Assembly (NCBI GenBank): GCA_965649825.1 | Contig: OZ287696.1 | Coordinates: 248,001 to 312,000, forward strand | Direction of reading: 5' to 3' | From: Penicillus capitatus | Lineage: Eukaryota; Chlorophyta | Length of the DNA: 64,000 nt | Part shown: one piece after another, positions 38,082 through 47,666 of the stretch | Layout: each line of letters starts with the position of its first letter | How positions within the stretch are numbered: position 1 is the first letter of the stretch | Notes under the pieces: model-generated | Database searches by the model: none | Seen by the model: only the letters and a program-made list of their open reading frames with translations | Told to the model about the DNA's origin: nothing | Translations under genes and position numbers: made by a program

Positions 38082-38963
38082 TTACATGTCATCCCTGTCC
38101 ACAGATCGTGCTTGTTTTAAAAACTGAGCCATTCTCTCGGTACTCTTTCGCAGTCCGCTCTCATCGCAGACACCACTGCTGACATCGAGACCGCTTGGAA
38201 ACAGAGATCTCTGCCTGAGGGTACGCATCGCCTGGGTGACATTACTCGGAGTCAGTCCTCCTGCTAACAACCATCCATGCTTCACGATCTCTCTGTCGTC
38301 GATCCACGCAGGTAGCTTGAGCATCTCGAGAGGAAAACGCACACCACTGCCGCCTTTCATCCCATCGATCAAGACAAAGTCCACAGGTACTGGAAGACGT
38401 TCCGGACATTTTTGCACCTCCCCTGCAGGCCACATCTATGAGGAAGGGATCAAAGTCATCGCCTTCGAAGACCTTTATCATCAACATGCAGAACATAGAT
38501 CTTTGGAATAGCAGGGTCTAGATCAGGCAGGGCATCGCGGGCGTTGTTTCCGTGGAGCTGAAGCATATCGATACACGTCTCTCTCTTCATCTTCTCGATC
38601 TGATCGGCATCTTCGTCCACAAAGATGCCGACGACTTTGGGAAAGCCTTCCCGATCTTTGGGACGGTTCTTTACTAAAGATGTTATCTGTTGGGCCACTT
38701 GAGATGAAACCGATCTTCTGGATTTCGGCCACAGAATCATGCCCAGTAGATCGGCGCCGTGATCCAAGGCGCAACAGGCATCCTCTTCATGTGTCAGTCC
38801 ACAGATCTACAGATGCCGATGGCATTCTTTCGCATCGCGTTTGTCGACGGCACTCGATTCTTGCTTTGACTCTTGGTCGTCTGCCATGCTTCTCGGATGC
38901 ATGGGCCACAACCGAAATACGGCTTCTGTGGAAATGCAGACGCTGAATGCAGAACGAACGCAT
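38082..38963 (-). CDS. TRP1: Phosphoribosylanthranilate isomerase, probably plastid-targeted
   Basis: Tryptophan pathway: isomerises N-(5'-phosphoribosyl)anthranilate. Exons 38865-38963, 38486-38806 and 38082-38435 give 257 residues, a PRAI barrel with a 30-residue presequence (MRSFCIQRLHFHRSRISVVA; basic, no signal peptide). Motifs: VKICGLTHEEDA (catalytic Cys), LGMILWPKSRRSVS, VGIFVDEDADQI, LQLHG, FVLIDGMKGGSG and AGGLTPSNV. The enzyme is stand-alone, not fused as in fungi. The first intron (38807-38864) starts with GC (AA|GCAAGA) and is needed to build VK-ICGL. The start codon lies 38 bp from that of the divergent M48 gene. Confidence 0.94.
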
Positions 38964-39001
38964 TTGAATCGCATTCCGTACGTCCGAGTGCCATCCTTCA
39001 C

Positions 39002-40263
39002 ATGTTGCACGTGCAGGTGTCCACTTCGCCGTCTACGTTAGATCTGCAGCGACGCGCAGCCACATCGACGACCATCACGCGTCCAGCGCTCGTTCGCCCG
39101 AGAGTATGCACGTCTCTCTCTTATCCTCGGGAACGCTCTATTCGATGCCACGCTTCCAGTCACGATACCTCATTGCTCGTGAACGAGATACACAATGTTG
39201 TTGCCCAAATGGCCTGTTCCTGCCATATCTACACAGTTTCTCTTCTCTAGACGACGCCTCTTGCACCAGGAGGGATCCAAAATAAAAGCGTCCGTGCTTT
39301 TCGTGGTCTCAGAGGAGAAGACTTTCGGCATCCTCTCGATCAACAGAATACAAGACTGCTGCAAACTTTTCCCGGATTGCAGACAGTGGCTAAGTCTTTG
39401 TTGGGACCTGTAACAGAACAAGTGCTGCTACTGGAGAATATCTCGACTTCTGTCAAAGTGGGTCCACAGCAGCTGCCATCCATCCATCGTCTCTTAATCG
39501 AAGCGGCAGAGATTCTGCAAATGGAATGTCCTGAAGTCTATATCCGACAACATCCTTCGCCCAATGCCTATACGCTTGCGATCTCAGGCAGAAAGCCATT
39601 CATCGTCGTGCACACTTCACTGTTGGAGCTGCTGACAGACAAGGAGATTCAAGTCCGTCTAGATGCTGTTCAGGAAAAGGGGAATGTGTTTGAGATGCAG
39701 GCAGTGTTGGCCCACGAGCTCGGTCATCTGAAATGTGACCACGGTGTTTGGCTGACAGCAGCAAATGTGCTCGCTCTCGGAACAGTCTCGTTGCTTCCTA
39801 TCATCTCCGATGCCGTCGAAGCAGGTCTGCCCTGTCGACTGTGACTTTGTTGATCGAGTCCACTGTCGTTGCGCAGGATTACTAAGGTGGTTGCGAGCGG
39901 CAGAGCTGACATGCGACAGGGCAGCTTTGTTAGTGGCACAAGATCGAAGCGTGATCATCTCTGTTTTGATGAAACTGGCTGGCGGAACACCGTCGTTTGC
40001 CGATGAGTTGAATATCGATGCCTTCTTGGAGCAGGTATGGAAGACAATCTGTCACGGGTTCGCAGAACAGTAGAATGATTGCTTAGGCTCGATCGTACGA
40101 CGAAGCCACGGCATCTCCACTGGGTTGGTACTTGAGAAACGCACAGACACGTGCACTGTCGCACCCCTTGCCAGTCATGCGGGCGCGTGAGGTTGATCGA
40201 TGGGCACAGTCCACACAGTACAAGGCTCTGTTAGCGAAAAACGAAGAGAGATCTCTCGGATGA
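39002..40263 (+). CDS. M48 family zinc metallopeptidase, chloroplast type
   Basis: Exons 39002-39178, 39251-39652, 39701-39824, 39877-40034 and 40087-40263 give 345 residues. A Ser/Thr/Arg-rich presequence (MLHVQVSTSPSTLDLQRRAA) fits a transit peptide. The body matches plant plastid M48 proteins closely: EDFRHPLDQQNT, FPGLQTVAKSLLGPV, LLENISTSV, PNAYTLAISG, PFIVVHTSLLELL, the HExxH site in AVLAHELGHLKCDHG, and RAAELTCDRAALLVAQD (third zinc ligand). No conserved membrane helices like HtpX, so a soluble or peripheral plastid protease is expected. Introns 48-72 nt. Confidence 0.92.
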
Positions 40264-40970
40264 ACGATGACACTTTCTTACAGAGCAGTGGTCTTTGCTT
40301 TCTGTCTTCTGCCTCGATGCACATTGCGAGCAATGGATGACGCTATTGCGCAAACAAGAGCACCGAGTCAACAACGCTGTGAACCGTTTGAATATACATT
40401 CTGCGATAACACAAGTGCCTATCATCTGTCTGCAAAGAGAGAGCTGATGTACGCTGCGCTCTTCGATAATGCGTTCATGTTTTCTCCGAGGGCCAGATGA
40501 TCGAATTCGTCAAGTATATAGAAAACGGAGATGTTGGCGTAAGAGAGCAGCTTTTTCAGCGCATGCCAACACTCCGGCTCCGTCATATGCGAAATTCTCG
40601 CCAAGAGGAAGACGAAACAGTTCGCATCACCTGATAAAGTATTGCTTGCCTGAATGCAAAGGCGTCGTTTACTTTGAAGTCCTGCACTTTCTATGACCTT
40701 TGTCAACTCCAAGTCGCCAGCGATCTGGTTCAGATCCCAAAAGAAGAGTTGCAATTGAGCCGGTTGCCGCGCAGCTTGACAAAGACACATTCCCCTTTCG
40801 GCGAGGAATACGTTGAGCTCGACCAAGAGCGACAGATGGTCATGCTCCGTCTGCCCGTTGGCGTGAAAAGTGATCACGCCCCGTCGTTGCCCATGAAGCA
40901 CTTGGACAGGTTCAGCGACGTCTTCTGTCGAACGCTCGCGCAAGGACTTGTATGATCTTCTCGTATATGT
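40264..40970. other. Unresolved coding region, strand uncertain
   Basis: The minus strand holds an open frame (40422-40943) containing SVFYILDEFDHLALGE, which looks like the Walker B region of ORC4, preceded by DLNQIAGDLELTKVIE; no P-loop or downstream ORC4 motifs could be spliced on. The plus strand holds equally codon-biased stretches (e.g. IPKEELQLSRLPRSL to RFSDVFCRTLAQGL, 40720-40950) and a signal-peptide-like start at 40268. Both cannot be real across the same bases. Confidence 0.25.
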
Positions 40971-41138
40971 CTACGTGAAGAGATCGTTGATCGTTGGCGT
41001 GGCGGCTGCGGGCTTTACATAGAGAATGTGCAGCAAGACGCTTCCGAAAACGATCCCTGTCCACACATCGGAAGATCCAACGGCATCGAGCAAGGGATAC
41101 AGAGATGGCAGCGCAATTCCATCGTATCCAAAGGTCGC
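40971..41138 (-). CDS. Small single-span membrane protein (56 aa)
   Basis: MATFGYDGIALPSLYPLLDA opens a frame with one membrane helix (VWTGIVFGSVLLHILYV) and ends KPAAATPTINDLFT before TAG. Codon choice matches neighbouring genes. Size and hydrophobicity recall accessory subunits of organellar complexes, but no family was recognised. It is divergent from MIA40. Confidence 0.4.
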   Translation of the reverse strand, partial: ATFGYDGIALPSLYPLLDAVGSSDVWTGIVFGSVLLHILYVKPAAATPTINDLFT

Positions 41139-41347
41139 CATGGAAGACTCCCGTCTTACGTGTCTGGACCTCAGGAGCAATCGACAAACGGCAAAATCGA
41201 GGTAAGGGTAGCCCCTTACGGCAATGCTCTAGGGATGCCCCCTGCAGGCGCTTTGCATAGCTGGCCGTTGTCCGAAATCCGTGCGCGCAACAGACACGTC
41301 CTGTCGTTGTCGACAGTGAGTAGCTAATGCCACTGTCTAGACACATC

Positions 41348-41869
41348 ATGGTGAACATCCCTTCCGCGCAAGGTCCGTCGCTCTTCTCTCGACCCGCACC
41401 TTCGCACCCGTCCCCGGTATCAGATCTCATGTCTGTGCAGAGAGCGCTTCGAACGGTCAGGCGACGACGGAGAAGAGAGCCATCGAAGAGGACATCGACC
41501 GGGAGATTGAAGCTGCTCTGTCCTGTCCTTGCGTTTCAGACCTCAAAGAAGGACCCTGTGGAAAACAATTCGTTCTTTCTTTCTCCTGCTTTCTCCGCTA
41601 CAACTATGACAATGGCAATCAATTGGACAAGTGTATGGATGCCTTCAACGATCTCCAGGCACGCCGCCTTCCCTTCTTCACGACGCTTGCCGACAGAGAA
41701 GTCTTACAGGAATGCATGGTACAGCATCCAGAACAGTTTGCGGATTTCGTCGAAGCAAAACCTCTGAATCAAGAAGTCTGCTTGCTGCCTCATTCGTTGT
41801 CCCTTCCAGTTGCATCTGTTGTCTTTAGTGTGTGGCCTCTTCCAGCAGCCAACCACAGAAAAACGGTGA
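41348..41869 (+). CDS. MIA40: MIA40/CHCHD4 oxidoreductase of the mitochondrial intermembrane space
   Basis: Import receptor and disulfide donor for small Cys-motif proteins. Exons 41348-41372, 41441-41658, 41710-41775 and 41846-41869 give about 110 residues. The redox CPC motif (SCPCVSDLKEGPCG) is at residues 37-39, followed by the first CX9C helix (CGKQFVLSFSC) and the second (CMDAFNDLQEC). The second helix forms only if 41659-41709 is removed. That 51-nt intron begins with GC (CAG|GCACGC) and ends TTACAG, is a multiple of three and contains no stop. Left in, it would insert 17 residues and destroy the CX9C spacing. No membrane anchor, as in animals and plants, unlike yeast Mia40. Confidence 0.9.
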
Positions 41870-41899
41870 AGGCGGAGGCGGAAGGCAAAATCTTTGAGA

Positions 41900-42680
41900 C
41901 TATGGTATGCGATCAAAAGGTGCTGTATCTTTGAAGCACTTGGGAAACATCTTCTCGACGTAAGACTTCGAAGCATCGTGATTTTCGCAATGGGGATTGA
42001 GTGCGACAGACAGGGCCGCTCTTCTCTTCACACAGTCCTGGAATTTACCTGTCATCGCACCGTCGTTGTAGACATTGACTGAGTGTTGTGTGAAGTGGCG
42101 GCGGACCTTTGATGCGAAAATTTCCGCGAAGGATTTCCATGGAATAGTCACAGTCGCCACTCAGAACAGCCGCACGGATCTGAGATGCCAATCGTGACCT
42201 GGCTGTCACCCAAGTGAACGGCATACTTCGCTGCACGCATGATGTTCACAGTCTGTCCAATCCATGTCCTTTGCTCGACAGTAATCGTAGGCGTGGATCA
42301 GTTCATGTACCAAAGCTCGATCGATGTCTCCTTGACGAGTGAGATAGTTATGGCACAGCACGACCTAGATTCAGGAAACAGGAACAAGATCGCAGGCAAT
42401 CAGGGCAGAATGACGCACTCCTTGTCCAGGAACGAAACCACCGCCCACTTCCTGAGAGCAGCAACTGGCTTCGAAGAATTCTCGAGGGACTTCGCATCCT
42501 GCCTGTCGGCTAAGGTCGAGGAATGGCAGTGGGTGCAGATCACGAGACCTCTTTGAGTTTGTCACGCATGAACTTCACCGTCATGTTTCGCCTCAGAGCT
42601 CTGTCGATTTTTTTCTCGCAGTCTGCTTTCGTAGTGCCTGCCCAATTCGGCTGGCTGCTGCAGATGTCGGAAGGAAACAT
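41900..42680 (-). CDS. ATP23: ATP23 inner-membrane/intermembrane-space metalloprotease
   Basis: Processes the Atp6 precursor and assists F1Fo-ATP synthase assembly in yeast; the human homologue is ATP23/XRCC6BP1. Exons join in frame to about 190 residues: MFPSDICSSQPNWAG, ADCEKKIDRALRRN, AGCEVPREFFEASCC, GGGFVPGQG-VVLCHNYL, the HExxH site in ALVHELIHAYDYCRAKDMDW, TDCEHHACSE-IRAAVLSGDC, and CVKRRAALSVALNPHC to PFDRIP and TAG at 41900-41902. The many cysteines are characteristic of this family. It is tail-to-tail with MIA40, stop codons 30 bp apart. Confidence 0.93.
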
Positions 42681-43055
42681 CAAGTCTGCCAGCCGGTGAA
42701 CACCCACCACACTATGTCTTCACAGGGAAACCGGCGTGATGTGACGTGCAGGTTCGTCCGTTCATCGAAGTCGACGTGTTGGTTATACCGTACACACAAC
42801 ATAACCAGCCGCCACGCGCTGGGCACGCGCGCAGGATTCGTACACAGGTTCTGCAAAAATCTGCTTTTCCCATCTTATTCTCTACATTCTCCGCTGCGCC
42901 CTTTCAAACGTGGACCTTAGCCCGACGCGGCCTTTGGCACCAATCGTTGCGTTTGTCGCTCTCTTGGATGTAAGCATTCAACGAATCTCTGTGGAGTGCA
43001 TGCTCTCCACGGACCGCCGTAAAGGAACGGTCGAATGGTCGTGTTGTTCTTGTAG
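42681..43055. other. Intergenic, nothing assigned
   Basis: Divergent region between ATP23 and the FEA1-like gene; no ORF with support. Confidence 0.3.
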
Positions 43056-44433
43056 ATGCATTGTCACTGTCCGGCACGCAAAATCCAGTGCTTCGCACTG
43101 TTTATTGCCTTTGCAGTTTTCCTATTGAGCGGAAGTGTCCAAGGAGATGGATGTCACGAGCCCTCAAAAGAAATCGGCGACGAAGCAGGTCTGACGGCGG
43201 ATATCTGTTCGCTCACGAAGGGTACACAAAAACTACTCCCCCGACAAAGATCTCACCTTTGTGCAATGGTGCAGCCCTTAAACGTTCGCCGCCAGACTAC
43301 GTCACGGCCGAGGCTTACTACCGCCTTGGCTACGAGAGTAGAGATATCAAGCTTGAGGAGATTGCCAAGGGTCTCGCTAACGTCACAAGTGGCGAGTATG
43401 TGGACGGTTCGATGGAGTTGTTCGAAGACGAGGCGTGGATGCACGATATGCTCCAAAATGCCTTTGAGGGGACCGGTATTTTTGAAGACATGGATGATCT
43501 CAGACGTGCAACGGTATGTGACTGACATGACAGCTTGGCACACATCTCATGGGTCATGTTCTTATGCAGTTTATTGAAAAGCTCTTGCAGGGCGGCGCCC
43601 TATCACACCGTCTCTTTTCAAATCTTGACGAAGCTTATGCCCGTGCCGATGCGGGGAGGCGAAACAAAGCGATTGAGTCAATGGAGCGCGCCATGGCCAA
43701 TTTCTTTGGAAAGGATTCCGAGTGTTCGATTTTTGGAACGGGTCAGTTGAGAGGTATCGAATTCGGTGTCATCAAAGGCGGCGCTGCTTTCACCAACTAT
43801 GACATCGTTGAATCCTTCGCCGACGGTACGTCGTCACTGAACTCACGGCATGTCAGATGCGACTTTTCTTTGTGGACAGGCATCAAGGCCATTGACAGCG
43901 ATCCTGTTGACCTCGAGTCCTTGCAGGCCGCAATTGACCTGATTCGCAAAAATGTCATAACCATCTATCTGCATGCAATCACCAAGTACTCGACAAAGAT
44001 TGCTGAAGAAAACGACTCTTTTGAGGCACAAGTGCGAAGAGATGGTATGTGCGACTCGATGCTGAGCTCTCTCTTTGTAGGCTGAAGGATATGGATATTA
44101 CCTCGCCATTGCCGCCGCCATTAACAATATGCTTCCAGAAGCGCATGAAGTGATTAACGATGCGCTCTCCTTGGAGAACGATCCCGATGCAGAAAAAGCA
44201 GCCAAGGTCTATCGATGTCGCTTCATTCACTACTTCATCGAAACGCTTTTCTGGGCGAACAGGTGAAAGGAGCCGTGGATGATATTCTGGAAGAGCTCGG
44301 GGTCAATGAAGACGATTTTGGCACATACGATCCAGATGCTCGCGACAACTACAAGGAGCCGGCCGAGGTTGCATGCGAGGCTGTCAATCCATTCCAGGAG
44401 TCGTTTGTCCAACTCATTGACTTTGACCGCTAA
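43056..44433 (+). CDS. Secreted FEA1/H43-like protein (378 aa), tentative
   Basis: Exons 43056-43188, 43221-43513, 43570-43825, 43880-44044, 44088-44206 and 44263-44433 join in frame. A hydrophobic signal (IQCFALFIAFAVFLLSGSVQG) is followed by an all-helical acidic protein. The layout recalls algal FEA1/H43 secreted iron-assimilation proteins: GYESRDIKLEEIAKG, WMHDMLQNAFEGTGIFEDMD, KLLQGGALSH, a helix pair ending MERAMANFFGKD, FADGIKAIDSDPVDL, and DGYGYYLAIAAAINNMLPEA. In that family they act in the periplasm/apoplast for iron uptake and respond to iron or CO2. I base this on remembered pattern, not alignment, so the family call is moderate; the gene structure is firmer. Confidence 0.6.
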
Positions 44434-44689
44434 ACACACGTCACGTGTACCTCCACCATGACAAACCAAAGAGATTCGACTGTTTACTGTCGTCGCAACG
44501 TTCTAAAATTCCGTTTCGTTTCAGATGCTAAAACGCTGATGCGTTGTCGCGTTCCGTGCCGTGAATCCAATGAAAGGCTCTTCGCTACGAAAGCGACGCT
44601 TTCGGTTTTTTGCGGTCTCTCCGTCGTGACTCTTTTTGTTCGCTTTCTTTGCGCGTTTTCCTTACGTTCGCTGCCTCAAACGCGTCACC

Positions 44690-45835
44690 ATGGCATGCGG
44701 CTCAGCTCCGATGATGGGTACAGAGACCGAAATAAAGAATATCATCGACCAGCATCTCTACAGTTACTTCAAGCCTATGAATCAGCATGGACGTGTGATG
44801 GCGGAGTATATTTGGATCGGAGGCAGTGGAGAGGATTTGCGTTCGAAAACCAAGACGCTGTCCGAACGGCCAAAAACGATTGACCAAGTGCCACTATGGA
44901 ATTTCGACGGTTCGTCGACGGACCAAGCCACAGGAGACGATTCCGAGGTCTACCTGAACCCTGTTGCCATATATCATGATCCACTGAGAGGAGGGGAAAA
45001 CATTCTGGTGCTCTGTGAGACGTACGAGCCTCCACGGATCGATGCATCTGGCAATGCCGTGACAGCACCAAAGCCATTGAAATCCAACACACGACATGCC
45101 TGTGGTCGCATCATGGAGAAAGCCAAGTCCGAAGAGCCCTGGTTCGGTATCGAACAGGAGTATACGTTGTTAGATTCACGAACACAGTGGCCTCTGGGAT
45201 GGCCCAAGAATGGCTTCCCTGAGCCACAAGGACCTTATTACTGTTCAGTTGGCGCTGGCCGTGCCGTCGGCCGTGCCATTGCAGAGTGTCACTACAAAGC
45301 CTGCCTCTGTGCCGGCATCAGCATCTCCGGTGTCAATGCGGAAGTCATGCCGGCTCAGTGGGAGTATCAAGTCGGACCGTGTGCCGGTATCGAAATGGGA
45401 GATCAGCTGTGGATTTCTAGATTCTTAATGCTAAGAGTGTGCGAAATGTTCAACGTGACATGTAGTTTCGATCCTAAACCGATTCCTGGAGACTGGAACG
45501 GAGCGGGAGGTCATTGCAATTACTCAAACAAAGCCACAAGGACACCCGGAACAGGATGGACGGCGATCCAAGAACAGATTGAGAAGCTCAGAGCACGACA
45601 CGCTGTACATATCGCGGCTTACGGCCGAGGCATCGAGCGTCGATTGACGGGAGCACACGAGACATCCTCTCTGACAACATTCACCTGGGGTGTCGCCGAT
45701 CGTGGAGCCTCGATTCGCGTCGGCCGAATGGTTCCAGTTGAAAGATGCGGGTACTACGAAGACCGACGTCCAGCATCGAATCTGGATCCATACATCGTGA
45801 CACAATTGATTGTGGAGACCACCATTCTCATGTAG
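44690..45835 (+). CDS. Glutamine synthetase type II, cytosolic plant-type
   Basis: Makes glutamine from glutamate, ammonia and ATP. Single exon of 381 codons, unusual among the intron-rich neighbours. Family motifs are complete: [51 protein letters not shown] (metal ligands), [54 protein letters not shown] and FEDRRP-like [21 protein letters not shown] is the plant form. The start is the ATG in CACCATGGC (MACGSAPMM); no transit peptide is seen, so it is probably cytosolic. Confidence 0.97.
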   Translation: MACGSAPMMGTETEIKNIIDQHLYSYFKPMNQHGRVMAEYIWIGGSGEDLRSKTKTLSERPKTIDQVPLWNFDGSSTDQATGDDSEVYLNPVAIYHDPLRGGENILVLCETYEPPRIDASGNAVTAPKPLKSNTRHACGRIMEKAKSEEPWFGIEQEYTLLDSRTQWPLGWPKNGFPEPQGPYYCSVGAGRAVGRAIAECHYKACLCAGISISGVNAEVMPAQWEYQVGPCAGIEMGDQLWISRFLMLRVCEMFNVTCSFDPKPIPGDWNGAGGHCNYSNKATRTPGTGWTAIQEQIEKLRARHAVHIAAYGRGIERRLTGAHETSSLTTFTWGVADRGASIRVGRMVPVERCGYYEDRRPASNLDPYIVTQLIVETTILM

Positions 45836-46343
45836 CGCGCTTCCCCGAGTCTATCCATTCACCATCCCGTCAACAAACTGCGCTGCTTTCTATTCTTTTA
45901 TAGAGTTCTTGGGATGAAGTGATGTCAGGCAATAAAGACGGCGAATTGTGTCTCTGGCGCGGACGTTCTGTGTCATCATCATTAGCGAAGCAGGGATGGT
46001 GAAGCAGGCGATGAAGTTCTTAGGAATGGGTGAGAATCCATGACTGAGTTCGTGTACGGGGGAACGATGTAAGCCAATAGCTCAAGTGGCTTTTCTTGGC
46101 AGTTGCATACTCTGTGAACCGTCTATGTGAATTTTCCTCATCATTCGCAGTCCTTTTCACCGCGTTTTCTTAACGCCTGTTGTTCTCGACCGTCAATACT
46201 AACAACCACCTCTCCGGTAGATCCGTCAGATAACTGTCGTTCGCTTAAAGGGCTGCCTCCCTGGCTTCGTATTCAGAGTTAATATTTTATTGGACCGGCT
46301 TACGACAACTGAATTCATACTCCTCTATCCGGCCACCGCAACT
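45836..46343. other. Intergenic, nothing assigned
   Basis: About 500 bp between glutamine synthetase and the PAN-Kazal gene on the same strand; holds terminator and promoter presumably, no motif recognised. Confidence 0.3.
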
Positions 46344-47420
46344 ATGAAATACTTTGCGCTCGTGCTCGCACTCGTCGTCGTCGGTGCTCAAGGTCAGTCA
46401 GCCGCGTGGTGGTGATAGAACGCGGTTTCATTTCTCCTCTGTGTGCAGCTCATGAGCATCCGCCGGAGAGAGGTGCGGTGCCCTGCTTCTACTGGGATGA
46501 CGAATGCACGTCGTCATACGGTGTTGACTTCCCCGGCAATGATATTGCTATCTACAGAACAAACAGCACGACAGACTGCTGCAATTTCTGCAAATCCTTC
46601 GAAGGTCTCGAATGTCGTCGCGAAGAAGACCGGCAGTGCTAAACGTCTGTCTGTCTGTGTATCTAGGATGCATGCATTGGGTGGCCCGCGCTGTCGATGA
46701 TGGCGGTTATGTCTGCTTCTTGAAGTCCGTCTACGGATTCCCTCGTTACTGCGCGGAGTGCACTTTCAGTTACGCCAAATCCGACGCATGTAAGCTCAGC
46801 GCCGTCGTTATGTATGACGCGCCGAATTTTGCATGTTCTAGGCAAACAGTTCTGCGAGTCGACGTGCCATAATCTCGGACAATACGAACCCGCAGTCTGC
46901 GGAACAGATGGATACACATATGAGAGCCCATGTCAGATGCAATGCTCTGCTGTGATGCAAGCGGCGGACGGAGAATGCGACAGTGAGCTCTATCTCTATG
47001 ACACACAAGCATGTTTCTGATCCATGTGCATATCTAGGCCCATTCAGAGATCCTGTCGAGGCCGATCCGAACTTGTCGACATACCCCATCGATCCCACAC
47101 AATATCCTTATCTGCCAACCCACGTTCCTGAAGCTGCAGAGACGCACGAAGCATCACCTGTTGCTGAAGCTGCAGAGACGCACGAAGAACCCGTTGTTGT
47201 CGAATCGCACGAAGAACCAGCGGAACCCGTTGTTGTCGAATCGCACGAAGAACCAGCGGAACATGAGGTTGCAGTCGAAGCACATGCTGTTGCCGGTGGC
47301 AATGTCGAACATTTCCCCTCCGACAACGCGGAAGCGAAAACAGTGGTCGTTGAAGATGTGTCGTCCGATGGCCATGCGCAAGCAGGTGGCCACGTTCATG
47401 TGGACGGACATGGACACTAA
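46344..47420 (+). CDS. Secreted PAN/Apple plus Kazal-type protein (283 aa)
   Basis: Exons 46344-46392, 46449-46604, 46667-46789, 46842-46982 and 47038-47420 join in frame. Signal peptide MKYFALVLALVVVVGAQA. A PAN/Apple-like module follows (TDCCNFCKSFEGCMHWVARA, GGYVCFLKS), then a Kazal module (FCESTCHNLGQYEPAVCGTDGYTYESPCQMQC), normally a serine-protease inhibitor fold. The tail is acidic with repeated ESHEEPAEPVVV units and ends in a His/Gly-rich stretch (HAQAGGHVHVDGHGH) that could bind metal. PAN domains bind carbohydrate or protein. A role in extracellular protease control or adhesion is inferred from domains only. Confidence 0.82.
47122..47270 (+). repeat. Short tandem repeats in the PAN-Kazal gene tail
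   Basis: Two copies of a 30-nt unit coding for EAAETHEASPVA/EAAETHEEPVVV and two near-identical 36-nt copies coding for ESHEEPAEPVVV. All in frame. Confidence 0.75.
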
Positions 47421-47666
47421 GTTGCAGCACTGAGCTATCCGAGCTACTAGGCACGCTGTGCATTTCATTTGTTCATGCACTGTGGCAGTGATTCACTCCC
47501 AGTCGTGACATATGTATCAGGTCTGCTCTGTTAGAACTCTCCTTTCAATAACTTCGAACAGCGGTGGCTTTTTGGACGAGCTCAAAATAAGTCTGGAACC
47601 TTGATTTGTTGAGTCGATTACCATTCCAAAAACCACGACGCGTTCCATCGTTGCGCAATCGGAGAG

